From Pedobacter kyungheensis (GTDB lineage: Bacteria > Bacteroidota > Bacteroidia > Sphingobacteriales > Sphingobacteriaceae): 64,000 nucleotides of DNA. The notes under the pieces are model-generated. The model saw nothing but the letters and a program-made list of their open reading frames with translations. It was not told where the DNA came from and did not search any database. Position 1 is the first letter of the stretch. The number at the start of each line of letters is the position of its first letter. Where the stretch lies: assembly GCF_000812965.1 (NCBI RefSeq), contig NZ_JSYN01000014.1:62001-126000 (forward strand), in the 5' to 3' direction. The position numbers and the translations under genes are program-made. This document shows positions 8,610 to 17,766 of the stretch, one piece after another.

Positions 8610-9455
8610 CTATTGTTCCCTAAACTGCTTTGGCGTACTCCGAGTATGTTTTTTGAAAAATTTAGAGAAATAAGCTAAATCATAAAAGCCCAGCTCAAAA
8701 GCTAAAGCCTTGATGGGTTTTTCGGTAGTGAGTAATATCCGTTTGGTTTCGAGAATTAGCCTTTCGTGTATTAATGCAGTAGCAGAAACATGAAAATGCT
8801 TTTGGCAAAGGATATTGAGATAGTTGGCAGAAATGTTCAGCTGGTCGGCGTAATAAGAAACAAGTTTTTCGCTTTTATAATGCTTATCTATCAGCCCCAG
8901 GTATTTAAACAAAACAGGCTTGCTTTGGTAAACGGTTTGCTTGTTAAAAATGGTTTCTGCCTCGCGACTAATCATTAAAGCAATAAGCCTGAGCCTGGCG
9001 GTAAGTATCTCAGCTAAACGGTTTGAACCTTCCATTTCGACCTTTACCTGTATCATTTCGTGTAAAATCTGCTCAAATGATGTCTTACTTAGCTTAATTA
9101 CCGGATAATTTTGGTACAGCATTAACGAAAACCGTAGCGAGCTGGCCAGCGTTTCAAACATTTGCCGGTTAATCATAATCTGATGGGCAACCGTATCGGG
9201 CCCCAAATCCCATTTGTGTATCTGCTCCGGAAAAAGCAGGTGCAACTGGTATTGCTCAACCGGGTGATCTACAAAATCAATGCTATGGTTTCCGCTCCCT
9301 TGTTCAAAAAGCATAAACAGAAAAAAATCATGTTTATGGGGCTTTTCGATATGCCTTTCACCTTCAATATAATGGTACAGCAAATCACTCCCGAGGTTTT
9401 GGTCAGGCGAAAATTCATTGATATCCAGGATTGGAAAATGCGGTACAGCAGGCAT
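8610..9455 (-). CDS. AraC-family transcriptional regulator
   Basis: 281 aa. The N-terminal half is a cupin-type ligand domain (HIEKPHKHDFFLFMLFEQG, LLFPEQIHKW). The C-terminal 100 residues are the AraC double helix-turn-helix (YYADQLNISANYLNILCQKH, then PIKALAFELGFYDLAYFSKF and FKKHTRSTPKQFRE). Likely a ligand-responsive activator. It lies upstream of the amidohydrolase gene in the same direction and is a candidate regulator of it; this is inference from position only. Confidence 0.9.
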   Translation of the reverse strand: MPAVPHFPILDINEFSPDQNLGSDLLYHYIEGERHIEKPHKHDFFLFMLFEQGSGNHSIDFVDHPVEQYQLHLLFPEQIHKWDLGPDTVAHQIMINRQMFETLASSLRFSLMLYQNYPVIKLSKTSFEQILHEMIQVKVEMEGSNRLAEILTARLRLIALMISREAETIFNKQTVYQSKPVLFKYLGLIDKHYKSEKLVSYYADQLNISANYLNILCQKHFHVSATALIHERLILETKRILLTTEKPIKALAFELGFYDLAYFSKFFKKHTRSTPKQFREQ

Positions 9456-9469
9456 GGACGAAAGGTACG

Positions 9470-9630
9470 GAAAAAGTCGGAGGACCGACGTCCGTAGACG
9501 GAAGTTTGGGTGCTTAATTTATCGCTCGTTGCTTAGGTGTGCTTAGCTGTCTGAGGTGGTTGAAAAAGTCGGAGGTCAGATGTCCGGAGTCGGAAGCCTG
9601 GGCGTTTAGCTAGCGATTATAATTAGGTGT
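9470..9630. repeat. Pair of degenerate ~70-bp direct repeats
   Basis: Copy 1 starts at about 9470 (AAAAAGTCGGAGGACCGACG) and copy 2 at about 9563 (AAAAAGTCGGAGGTCAGATG). Both continue through GTCCG, GTCGGAAG or GACGGAAG, TGGG, and end near TTAGGTGT. The stretch 9456-9855 holds no gene; this pair and the inverted element at 9661-9757 fill most of it. Confidence 0.6.
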
Positions 9631-9660
9631 TCCGACATGCCTGAGAGCTCTAATGGGATC

Positions 9661-9757
9661 GTCATTTCGAGCGGAGTGCAACGCAGTCGAGAAATCTGTA
9701 AGATAGATTTCTCCATTTCGCCATCGGAAAAAGCCGATTGGCTACAGTCGAAATGAC
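9661..9757. repeat. GTCATTTCGA inverted-repeat element
   Basis: Terminal inverted repeats GTCATTTCGA (9661-9670) and TCGAAATGAC (9748-9757) enclose a nested GAGAAATCT/AGATTTCTC pair and an ATCGG/CCGAT hairpin. A second member of the family lies at 58562-58646. It has the look of a REP- or MITE-like dispersed element; no coding capacity. Confidence 0.75.
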
Positions 9758-9855
9758 GATCATATTATTTGAGTTGACATTGGTATGCCGCCGAAAGAAT
9801 TGATATAATATATAAGGCTATATTTTCTTCTCTTATGGGGTTAAGCCAGGGGCGT

Positions 9856-10005
9856 TTACCGCAACAAAAGCCCCGCAATCAGTAAAGCAGAAATCACCAG
9901 GATAAAAATAATCATCGGTTTAAACTCACTGTTTTCCTGCTTATCTTCGCTATCCTCCGCTATATTTTCCTGTTTCTGCTTGCTCCAATTTAACATGTAA
10001 TCCAT
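9856..10005 (-). CDS. Small tail-anchored membrane protein
   Basis: 49 aa from the ATG at 10005 (an ATG at 9996 is also possible). The first half is charged and Gln/Glu rich (WSKQKQENIAEDSEDKQEN); the second half is one hydrophobic helix (MIIFILVISALLIAGLLLR) at the very C-terminus. No family recognised. It lies 69 nt downstream of a SusD gene on the same strand and may be the last gene of that operon. Confidence 0.55.
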   Translation of the reverse strand: MDYMLNWSKQKQENIAEDSEDKQENSEFKPMIIFILVISALLIAGLLLR

Positions 10006-10074
10006 AGGTAATCTGTTAATACAATAAGTCTGACTACAGAACAACCTTATGGTTTAATATCCCAAATGTTAAAT

Positions 10075-11673
10075 TTATTTATCCCACCATACCCTTGCGG
10101 TTAAAATGTCGCCTCCGTTTAAACGGCTCACTGCTTCTTTATAGTTGCTGGTGTTGTTTAAAATCTCTGTCGAGAGGTAAATCATGCGCCGCGGAATGGT
10201 TGCATTGGTGGTATTACCTGGATAATTTACTGGTGTAAGGACTGGATAACCACTTCGTTTCCAGTTTAACCACGATTCGATAAAGTTAAAATTGGTGCCG
10301 GTAGCCAGCCAATATTGAGTGTTAATGCCATTCAGGCTGTTTTGCATATTGCTTTCATCCAAAGGATTTTGCGAAACGTAACTTTCAATTGTACCCTGTG
10401 GTATTTTTCCAGTAGGATCTAGCTGTGCCAGCGATTGTAGTGCCGCTGTCACCCCATTTGCATAATGCGTTGTGGCCGTACCAGGTATGTTCCAGCCCCT
10501 TGCTTTGGCTTCGGCCAGTAAAAGCTCTGTTTCGGCATAGGTCATGATAAAAATCGGACCACCCAGCTTAAGGTACAATGCTGTTTTGGGTCTGGAGTAT
10601 TTTCCCAGTGGGGCAAAATCAGCTCCTGTACCCGTACCACCCGGGTAACCGATAGAGTTGCGCACATCTGTTGGTCCTTCCTGCAGGTCGAGGCCATTGG
10701 GCAGACCCAACTGAACCGCAGGATCACTATTGCCCGATAATTTCTGATCGGCATTATTGGCCAGTCCGGGCTGGGGCACCTCGCCAATAACACCTAAACG
10801 GGGATCGTTGGTTTTGCGGAGCTGATCGATCAGCGTTTTGCTCCAACGCACTTCCCGGTAATCAGAAAAAGTTCTTAAAGCCAGCGAAGTTCCGTTTTGA
10901 CTGTTAAAAGACGACGCGTCGGTAACAATAATGGCATTATCACTAATATCGGTGAAAGTATTGCCAGCACATTTTTCGGCCCACATCTTAGCCTTTTCGG
11001 GATTAACCTTGGTTAAACGCATGGCCATGCGCAGCAAAATAGCATAACCCAGTTTTTTCCATTTCAGGATATCACCTTTATAAAAAAGATCGGCGGTAGG
11101 TTTTGGTTTCTGCGGATCGAGATTTTGAATGGCTTTTTCCAGATCGGTTAGCATGGCATCGTAAATGTCTTCCTGCTTATCGTAACGCGGATATTTAATG
11201 CCCTGCATGGCTTTAGCAGCATCAAAATAGGGTACATCGCCGTAAGTATCGGTTATGCGCTGCAAAATCAGGATGGCCATAATATCGCCAATGTTAATGA
11301 GGTTGCTATTGGTTTCCTGGTTTTTAAGGCTCGCTAAACGTTGCATTTCGCGCACTACGGAGAGTTGCAAATAACCTTCTTCGAAAATACGGCCCTGGTA
11401 ATCTGTAAAATTGGCAACGTTAATGTATTTGTCTCCGTTGTTGTAGTAGAAATAGGTCGAAGCCAGCAGTTGCATCATGGTACTTTGGTAAACCAGCTGA
11501 TAATAGCCAATATTGGCATATTTTAATTGTGCAGTAGAAAGCAGTTCGTTCGGATCATAGTCTTTCTCTGGAATTTTTGTGGTATCGGTGTTAATTTCAT
11601 CGAGCTGTGCTTTCGAACATCCTATAAAACAGAAGCAGATGATAAATGCGATATAAATCAGGTTATTTTTCAT
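10075..11673 (-). CDS. SusD/RagB-family outer-membrane lipoprotein (SusD-like_2 type)
   Basis: 532 aa, lipoprotein signal ending FCFIGC with Cys19. The body has the helical SusD features of the SusD-like_2 branch: RITDTYGDVPYFDA, KGDILKWKKLGYAILLRMAMR, ETELLLAEAKARGW, and a C-terminal ARVWWDK instead of the classic QNPGW. It binds ligand at the cell surface as the lid of the SusC channel encoded 3 nt upstream. The substrate is not set by sequence; the neighbours (GH18 and a second SusC/D pair) suggest glycoprotein glycans. Confidence 0.93.
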   Translation of the reverse strand: MKNNLIYIAFIICFCFIGCSKAQLDEINTDTTKIPEKDYDPNELLSTAQLKYANIGYYQLVYQSTMMQLLASTYFYYNNGDKYINVANFTDYQGRIFEEGYLQLSVVREMQRLASLKNQETNSNLINIGDIMAILILQRITDTYGDVPYFDAAKAMQGIKYPRYDKQEDIYDAMLTDLEKAIQNLDPQKPKPTADLFYKGDILKWKKLGYAILLRMAMRLTKVNPEKAKMWAEKCAGNTFTDISDNAIIVTDASSFNSQNGTSLALRTFSDYREVRWSKTLIDQLRKTNDPRLGVIGEVPQPGLANNADQKLSGNSDPAVQLGLPNGLDLQEGPTDVRNSIGYPGGTGTGADFAPLGKYSRPKTALYLKLGGPIFIMTYAETELLLAEAKARGWNIPGTATTHYANGVTAALQSLAQLDPTGKIPQGTIESYVSQNPLDESNMQNSLNGINTQYWLATGTNFNFIESWLNWKRSGYPVLTPVNYPGNTTNATIPRRMIYLSTEILNNTSNYKEAVSRLNGGDILTARVWWDK

Positions 11674-11676
11674 CTG

Positions 11677-14600
11677 TTATTTAAATTTAAAGTTAAAATT
11701 GATTCCGAATGTACGCGTAGCAGGTAACGAAGCACCTTCAATGCCCGCATAGGCCAGTATAGGCGAAAATTCAGACTCCGGATCGATATTTTTAGTGTAT
11801 TTGAGCAAGGTAAACAGGTTTCGGCCCACTAAATCAATAGAAATGCTCTTAAACGGGGTTTTGAGCAGCGCACTAGGGCTAAAAACATAACCCAGCGTAG
11901 CCTGCCTGAATTTGATGAAACTACCATTCAATACTGATAAGGCCGATATGTTACTGGCCAGTTCGGGATAGTAACTGTAAGCAGGAACATTAGTGTTGTT
12001 TTTGGTGCCATTTTCGTAAACACCATCGGCCACTATACCCGTTTCGCGACCGGGCAGTGTGGCTTTGTTGAGGCCGTTTACATACGAGTAATTTTCTGTC
12101 GCCGATAAAATCTTGTTGCCAAACCTAAAATCGATCAGGAAAGAGAGCTGAAACTGTTTGAAGGTAAAACGATTATTGAGCCCGCCATAAAAGGGTGGGA
12201 TAGTGGTACCCATGGGAACAAAATCGCCGCGTTTGGGAATGCCATCTGTGCCGACAATAATATTACCTGATGCATCTCTCTTATAATCATAGGCCATGAT
12301 TTGTGTAATCGGCTTGCCAACCACCAGGGCCGTATTAGCGTTTAAAGGGCGGTAAGCACCTGTTAAGGTATAATTGCTATTGCCATCTATTGATAACAAA
12401 GTGTTTTTAACGTAGGTAAAGTTAAAATCGATATCCCACTTCTTATCTTTTTGAAGGATAGGTGTATAGGTAATAGCCGTTTCTATTCCGCTGTTGCGTG
12501 TTTTGCCCAAGTTAACGTAAGCTGAAGTAAAACCAGTAGTAACCGATTGTTTGGCATTGATAATTTCGTTATTGGTTACCCGGTGGTAGTAGGTTAAATC
12601 GAAGGTAAGCCTGCTTTCAAAAAACTTCAGGTTTAGTCCTGCTTCATATTCATCCAGGGTAAAGGGCTTTAAATTGTAATTGGGCAAGTCCTTAGCGAAA
12701 TCGCCTAATGGCACACCATTAATATTATCGTTCGAGGCGTAGTAAATTTGCGTGGTGTATGGGGTAGTGGGCTCGCCACTGGTTCGGGCATAATCCAGGC
12801 GAAGTTTACCAAAACTTAATCCTTTGATGGAAAGCAAGTCTGAAAAGATAAAACTGCCCGAAATACCTGGAACAAATATTCCCCGGTTGTTTGTGGGAAG
12901 GGTGGAGTAAACGTCGTAACGGCCCGTTAAAGAGAAGTTTAGCAATTGTTTGTAGGCCAGGTCGGCAGTAAAGTATGCTGATTCAGTTACAATTTTCGAA
13001 ATGCTATGTGTACTGTTTTTGGTGATCAGATTTTCGGGTGTGTACAAATATGGGATAATAAACTGCGATCCCACAATCTTATCCGTAGAGCCGTTTCTTT
13101 CGCGGTAATTCGCCCCAAGCGAAACATCTAAATCTAAGCTTTCGCTGATACTGCGGTTGGCCGTAAGTAAGAGGTCAGTATTAAATTCTGAGGTATGTAA
13201 AGTATCGAGTTTGTTGATGCCGCCCTGGCGATTTACCGAAAAAGCGGTTCCGGTTGGTAAAATACTGAGCAGCTGATCACTGCTTACATCATAACCCAAC
13301 CGGCCTTGTGCAGCCAGCCAGTTATTAAAACGGTACTTTACCGAACCCGACGAAATGGAGCGGTTGCGTTTGGCGTAATCAGCTTGGCGGTTAAGCAGAA
13401 AATAGGGATTGGTTTTATATTCATCGGCATTCCAGCGACTTTCGTTGCCTGTAGACTCATCGTAGCCAGGTGCCAGCAGCGATTCGTCTAAACTCGTGGC
13501 CAGTGCAGCAATACCATAATTGGCGTTTAAAGGCCCGTCGCTGAGGTAGCTCTTATTTTTATTGTTTTCGTAAATATAATTGCTGTTAAAACTTACCGTA
13601 AGCTTTTTCGACAGATCGAAAGAACCATAGATATTAAAGGTTTTACGGTTCAGGTGGCCGTTTTTTAAAATTGAGCTGTGGTCGAGGTTAGAAGCCGAAA
13701 CACGGTAAATACTTCGTTTAGTGCCGCCAACCCATGAAAGGGTATTGGTAAAGGCAGGTGCAATGCGGTAAAAATTGGTGATGTTGTTTTTAGCAGGAAG
13801 GTAAGGTTTGGATGAGCCATCTACCTGTGGTGAAAGCCTGCCATCCATCTTTTCGCCCCAGCTCGAAATGCCTGTAGAGGTAGCACCATAAAAATCGGCC
13901 GGACGTTTGTTTTGTGCACCTTGCCCATACACATACTGAAAATCAGTGTTATTTACAGGGCTATCGAAAGCAAGATTGGAATTGTATTCAAAGGATGAAT
14001 TGGCATTTTCCTTTCCGCTTTTTAAGGTAATCAGGATTACTCCGTTTGCTGCCCTGGCACCATATAATGCAGATGCTGCCGAACCTTTCAGGATCGTAAC
14101 TGTTTCTATATCATCAGGGTTAATGTTGCTGATCCCGTCGCCGTAATCGGCACCGCCGTACTCATTGGCACTACCACGAATGCTGTTATCGATGGGCAAA
14201 CCATTAATAACAAACAGGGGCGAAGCAGCACTCATACTGGCTGCTCCTCTCAGTAAAATCCGTGCCGAAGAAGAAGGGCCGCCGTTAGTGCTGTTAATGC
14301 TTAAACCGGCAACAAGCCCTTGCAGCGAAAGTATAAAGTTAGATTCACGCGCCTGGGTGAGGCTTTCGCCGGGTACTACAGTTACGGCATAGCCAATTTT
14401 GCGGTTATCTTTTTTAATGCCGAGGGCGGTTATGACCACCTCTTTGAGGTTCGTTGCAGTATCGACCAGAGCAGGTCGGCTCTCGAGCTGCCTGATTACA
14501 ATCAGCTGATCGGGTAATACGGCATAGGTATAGCCGGTATTTTTTAATAGCTGAGTTAAAACATGGGTAACCTCGGCATCGTGTACTTTTAGGGTAATGA

Positions 14601-14778
14601 GGCGCTGCGGAATTTTCGATTCGCTGAAGACAAAACGGTATTTGGTTTGATGCTGAATAGAATCGATTATACTTTCGAAACTTACCGCTTTTACATTAAG
14701 GCTAATGCGGGTTTGCGCATAACTATTGAGGCAAAAGAACAGGCATAATAAAAAAAATAATTTCGAAATCAGCCTCAT
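11677..14778 (-). CDS. SusC/RagA TonB-dependent transporter with STN signalling domain
   Basis: 1033 aa, signal peptide ending NSYAQ. Residues about 23-95 form an STN domain (ISLNVKAVSFESIIDSI, VTHVLTQLLKNTGYTY), the part that contacts an anti-sigma factor in FecA-type transporters. It passes almost directly into the plug through a TonB-box-like stretch (LKEVVITALGI) and the RagA signatures (GLVAGLSI, INPDDIETVTILKGSAASALYGARAANGVILI), then a 22-strand-type barrel. The carboxypeptidase-like N-terminal beta sandwich common in SusC proteins is not seen. FecR and ECF-sigma genes lie directly upstream, matching the STN domain: the transporter should report substrate binding to its own sigma factor. 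Confidence 0.93.
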   Translation of the reverse strand: MRLISKLFFLLCLFFCLNSYAQTRISLNVKAVSFESIIDSIQHQTKYRFVFSESKIPQRLITLKVHDAEVTHVLTQLLKNTGYTYAVLPDQLIVIRQLESRPALVDTATNLKEVVITALGIKKDNRKIGYAVTVVPGESLTQARESNFILSLQGLVAGLSINSTNGGPSSSARILLRGAASMSAASPLFVINGLPIDNSIRGSANEYGGADYGDGISNINPDDIETVTILKGSAASALYGARAANGVILITLKSGKENANSSFEYNSNLAFDSPVNNTDFQYVYGQGAQNKRPADFYGATSTGISSWGEKMDGRLSPQVDGSSKPYLPAKNNITNFYRIAPAFTNTLSWVGGTKRSIYRVSASNLDHSSILKNGHLNRKTFNIYGSFDLSKKLTVSFNSNYIYENNKNKSYLSDGPLNANYGIAALATSLDESLLAPGYDESTGNESRWNADEYKTNPYFLLNRQADYAKRNRSISSGSVKYRFNNWLAAQGRLGYDVSSDQLLSILPTGTAFSVNRQGGINKLDTLHTSEFNTDLLLTANRSISESLDLDVSLGANYRERNGSTDKIVGSQFIIPYLYTPENLITKNSTHSISKIVTESAYFTADLAYKQLLNFSLTGRYDVYSTLPTNNRGIFVPGISGSFIFSDLLSIKGLSFGKLRLDYARTSGEPTTPYTTQIYYASNDNINGVPLGDFAKDLPNYNLKPFTLDEYEAGLNLKFFESRLTFDLTYYHRVTNNEIINAKQSVTTGFTSAYVNLGKTRNSGIETAITYTPILQKDKKWDIDFNFTYVKNTLLSIDGNSNYTLTGAYRPLNANTALVVGKPITQIMAYDYKRDASGNIIVGTDGIPKRGDFVPMGTTIPPFYGGLNNRFTFKQFQLSFLIDFRFGNKILSATENYSYVNGLNKATLPGRETGIVADGVYENGTKNNTNVPAYSYYPELASNISALSVLNGSFIKFRQATLGYVFSPSALLKTPFKSISIDLVGRNLFTLLKYTKNIDPESEFSPILAYAGIEGASLPATRTFGINFNFKFK

Positions 14779-14807
14779 AGTAACCTGTCACCACTGGTTT
14801 AACAACA

Positions 14808-15830
14808 TTAGCGGTAAATGTAAACAGTTTGATCTTTTATTTTATAATTAAAATGTTCAATCATTTGGAGTGCATTTAACACCTCGGTAATATTTTCCTG
14901 GGTAAACTGACCGGTAAATTTCAAATCTTTCAACTTTTCGCTCTCGAAAGCGATTGTAATGCCATACCATCTTTCAAATTGTTTGGAAATAGATCCGAAA
15001 TCACTGTTTTTGAAAGTGAGTCTGTTATTTGTCCAGGAGGTTTCGATAATTGTATTGGGATCTTCGCCTGCGTAGTAAGTGAGTCGTTGCATACTCCCCT
15101 CATTTTTCTGGTTATCCAGCACAAATTTATCTTTAGGCTGCAAAATGAATTTCTGGTTGGTGTTATTTTTTAGCTGAATTTCTACACGGCCTCTAATTAG
15201 GGTTGTTTCGGTAAAAGCATCGTTTTTGTAGGCTTTCACATCGAAAGCGGTTCCTAAAACCTTTACCTGTATCTTATCTGTATGGATAATGAATGGGTGC
15301 GCTGCATCTTTTTTTACATCAAAAAAGGCTTCTCCACTTAAATAAACCTCGCGGGTATTGCCTGTAAAATTTGCGGGATATTTTAATCCGGAAACTGCAT
15401 TAAGCGTTACGGTGGTACCATCGGCCAGCGTTAGTTTTTTAACCGATTTTGCTGGCGTACTGGCCAGCTTCCAAACCAACTCATTTGCGGGTTGACTTGT
15501 GGTTAAAAATGTTTTGTAAATTAAAAATCCACATGTGGCTAATACGATTACAGCAGCAATTTTTAACCAGATGCTGTAATTTGCTTGGGTTTTTAAGGGT
15601 TGTGCCTCAGTTTCTTCAATAGGGCTAATCCTGGTAGTAATGCGTTCAAAAACTTCATCAATATTTTGGCCTGGTGCTTCTTTTTTCGAAAAATAGGTGC
15701 TTAAAGATTGATATTCCTGCTGGTAACCTGCATTAGCAGCCAGCAGCGATTTAAATTCAGTCGATTCTTCAGGTGAAAGTTCTCCAGCCAGTTGTTTGCC
15801 AAGCAATTCTGTAAATCTTTGATCTGTCAT
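14808..15830 (-). CDS. FecR-family anti-sigma factor
   Basis: 340 aa. A cytoplasmic N-terminal part (about 1-85; QLAGELSPEESTEF) should hold the sigma factor. One membrane helix follows (IWLKIAAVIVLATCGFLIY, about 86-105). The periplasmic FecR domain (LTLADGTTVTLNAVSGLKYP, EVYLSGEAFFDVKKDAAHPF, VKVLGTAFDVKAY) is next, and a C-terminal DUF4974-like/STN-like domain (LTFKNSDFGSISKQFERWYG) should meet the transporter's STN domain. It lies 42 nt downstream of the sigma gene and 29 nt upstream of susC. Confidence 0.95.
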   Translation of the reverse strand: MTDQRFTELLGKQLAGELSPEESTEFKSLLAANAGYQQEYQSLSTYFSKKEAPGQNIDEVFERITTRISPIEETEAQPLKTQANYSIWLKIAAVIVLATCGFLIYKTFLTTSQPANELVWKLASTPAKSVKKLTLADGTTVTLNAVSGLKYPANFTGNTREVYLSGEAFFDVKKDAAHPFIIHTDKIQVKVLGTAFDVKAYKNDAFTETTLIRGRVEIQLKNNTNQKFILQPKDKFVLDNQKNEGSMQRLTYYAGEDPNTIIETSWTNNRLTFKNSDFGSISKQFERWYGITIAFESEKLKDLKFTGQFTQENITEVLNALQMIEHFNYKIKDQTVYIYR

Positions 15831-15872
15831 TGTATGTTTTACCCCTTGTGTATTAATATAGTACTTAAAGAT

Positions 15873-16526
15873 TTAAAAATTGCCTACAACATATTTGAAA
15901 AAAGTGATGATTCCCAGTAAGATAACCATACTGATGAGCTTTTCGCCTATTTCAGCATTGAAACCGCTTGGCTTTTCACTTTTTAAAACCAACCTGAGTT
16001 TGGCAATGGCCCTGAATAGCTGGGTTTGTACCGTCCGAGGACTAATTTCGAGGATGTCGGCCACTTCCTTATATTTTAAACCGTTTTCTTTAATTAACCT
16101 GAATACCAGTTTGGCTTGTGCAGGCAATGTTTCTATGGCATTATCCAGCTTATGGTGTAATTCTTTTCGTGCCAGTAAACTTTCGGGCGTATAAGCCTCA
16201 ACCGGATGTTCGGCTTCATTTTCGGCCAGATCGATAAAGGTAGTACCCGATTTTTTTTTCAGGTATTTTAACGATTGGTTTCTAACCGCCACAAAGAAAT
16301 AACTTTCGGGTTGCTGTATGTGTGTGCTTTCTTTCCGGTTTTCCCAGCACCTTACAAAAATTTCGGCTATAATGTCTTCAGCAACCTCTTGCTCGCGCAC
16401 GTAGTAAAGCGCAAGCTTATGCAGGCTGTTATACAGGTAGCGATAAAGCACTTCGAAAGATTTAATATCATCTTCGAGGCAAATCCTGGTCCATAAAACA
16501 ACAAAATCTGGCTTGGCTACTTTCAA
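15873..16526 (-). CDS. ECF RNA polymerase sigma factor (Bacteroides expansion family type)
   Basis: 217 aa. Sigma-70 region 2 (about 20-90: SFEVLYRYLYNSLHKLALYY, AEDIIAEIFVRCWENR, SYFFVAVRNQSLKYLKK) and region 4 (about 120-180: ETLPAQAKLVFRLIKENG, YKEVADILEISPRTVQTQLF). A hydrophobic stretch near the C-terminus (LISMVILLGIITFFKYV) suggests a membrane-touching tail, seen in some members of this group. First gene of the sigma/anti-sigma/SusC/SusD operon. Confidence 0.94.
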   Translation of the reverse strand: MKVAKPDFVVLWTRICLEDDIKSFEVLYRYLYNSLHKLALYYVREQEVAEDIIAEIFVRCWENRKESTHIQQPESYFFVAVRNQSLKYLKKKSGTTFIDLAENEAEHPVEAYTPESLLARKELHHKLDNAIETLPAQAKLVFRLIKENGLKYKEVADILEISPRTVQTQLFRAIAKLRLVLKSEKPSGFNAEIGEKLISMVILLGIITFFKYVVGNF

Positions 16527-16809
16527 CTCTGCAACGCTATTTGGTTAAATAAAAAGTAATAATAAAAATAATTATCAAAAAAATGCATTTGCCTGTAGGC
16601 AGTTTTTCAGAAAAACAGATCATTGATATAAGGCCGTAATATTTTTCGACCAGTTAATTAACCTTAAAAACTGTTTTAACCAATATAAACCCCTCTTAAT
16701 CATGTATAAAGCACAAACTAATCGTTCAAGTCACATCGGCGCTCTACAGGTAAAAGGATTTACCAAAGGTGCTAAAACTTTTAATTGCTTATCTCATTAA
16801 ACTCAATAA

Positions 16810-17694
16810 ATGACAACAAATAAATATGTTCTGGGTGTAGATATCGGTGGCTCGCACATTACCGCGGCTGTGGTGGATATGGAAAACAGGCTTATCATCG
16901 AAGAATCTTACACGCGATGCTGGATAGATGCCCATGGGAAACCCGAAACCATTATCAATAACTGGAAAGCTGCAATTGAGCAGGCTTATGATAAAGCTGG
17001 GCTGGAGGTGGATAAGATTGGGATTGCCATGCCGGGCCCATTCGATTATGAAAACGGGATCTCGCACATTGCCGGGAACGATAAATATGAAGCATTTTAT
17101 GGCTTAAACGTAAAAAATATGCTGGCTGCTGCATTGGGTATTGATGCCGCTAATATTTTAATGAAAAATGATGCAGCCTGCTTCTTAGCCGGCGAAATGT
17201 TTGCCGGCGCCGTAAAAGATTATGCCAATGTAATTGGTATTACTTTAGGTACGGGGCTGGGTTCGGCTGTGGCCACTTATGGCAATACACGCGATGCCAA
17301 CCTTTGGTGCAGTTCGTTTCTGGATGGCATAGCCGAAGATTATCTCTCTACGCGCTGGTTTTTAAAGCGCTATTACCAGCTTACTGGTGTAAATATGATC
17401 GACGTAAAAAGTTTAACCGGATTGTATGATGAAAGCGAAACCATCAGGACCATATTCGAAGAATTTTCGCAGCATCTGGCAGCCTTTTTAATGCTGTTTT
17501 TACAAGATAACCAGGCCGATGCCATTGTAATTGGTGGTAACATCAGTAATGCCTCGGCTAAATTTCTACCCAATGTATTGAAAGAATTTAAAGCGAACGA
17601 CATCGAAATGCCGGTGCGGATCTCCGAATTAAATGAACGGGCTGCTATTGCCGGTGCAGCAAGCTGCTGGGAAAACCTTGCTGTAACCAGTTAA
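16810..17694 (+). CDS. ROK-family sugar kinase lacking the usual zinc cluster
   Basis: 294 aa. ATPase motifs of the ROK/actin-like fold are clear: VLGVDIGGSHITAAVV (phosphate 1), IGIAMPGPFDYENG, catalytic Asp in MKNDAACFLAGE, and ITLGTGLGSAV (phosphate 2). There is no N-terminal DNA-binding domain, so this is a kinase rather than a NagC/Mlc-type repressor. The usual ROK zinc motif (CxCGxxGCxE after a Gly-His) is missing; the matching stretch reads NLWCSSFLDGIAEDYLS. Divergent from the sigma operon and 72 nt upstream of a SusC gene, it could phosphorylate a hexose or amino sugar freed from the imported glycan. Confidence 0.85.
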   Translation: MTTNKYVLGVDIGGSHITAAVVDMENRLIIEESYTRCWIDAHGKPETIINNWKAAIEQAYDKAGLEVDKIGIAMPGPFDYENGISHIAGNDKYEAFYGLNVKNMLAAALGIDAANILMKNDAACFLAGEMFAGAVKDYANVIGITLGTGLGSAVATYGNTRDANLWCSSFLDGIAEDYLSTRWFLKRYYQLTGVNMIDVKSLTGLYDESETIRTIFEEFSQHLAAFLMLFLQDNQADAIVIGGNISNASAKFLPNVLKEFKANDIEMPVRISELNERAAIAGAASCWENLAVTS

Positions 17695-17766
17695 AATAAA
17701 TGAACTAACTAACACTAATTATCATAACAAATAACAATTAACCAAATAATAATAAATCTTATCACC

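Noticed and set aside
9661..9757. Possible insertion sequence remnant
   Set aside because: Under 100 bp, no transposase fragment; kept only as a small dispersed repeat.
16702..16800. 32-codon ORF just before the ROK kinase
   Set aside because: Open and on the right strand, but no hairpin, composition or family support; treated as chance.
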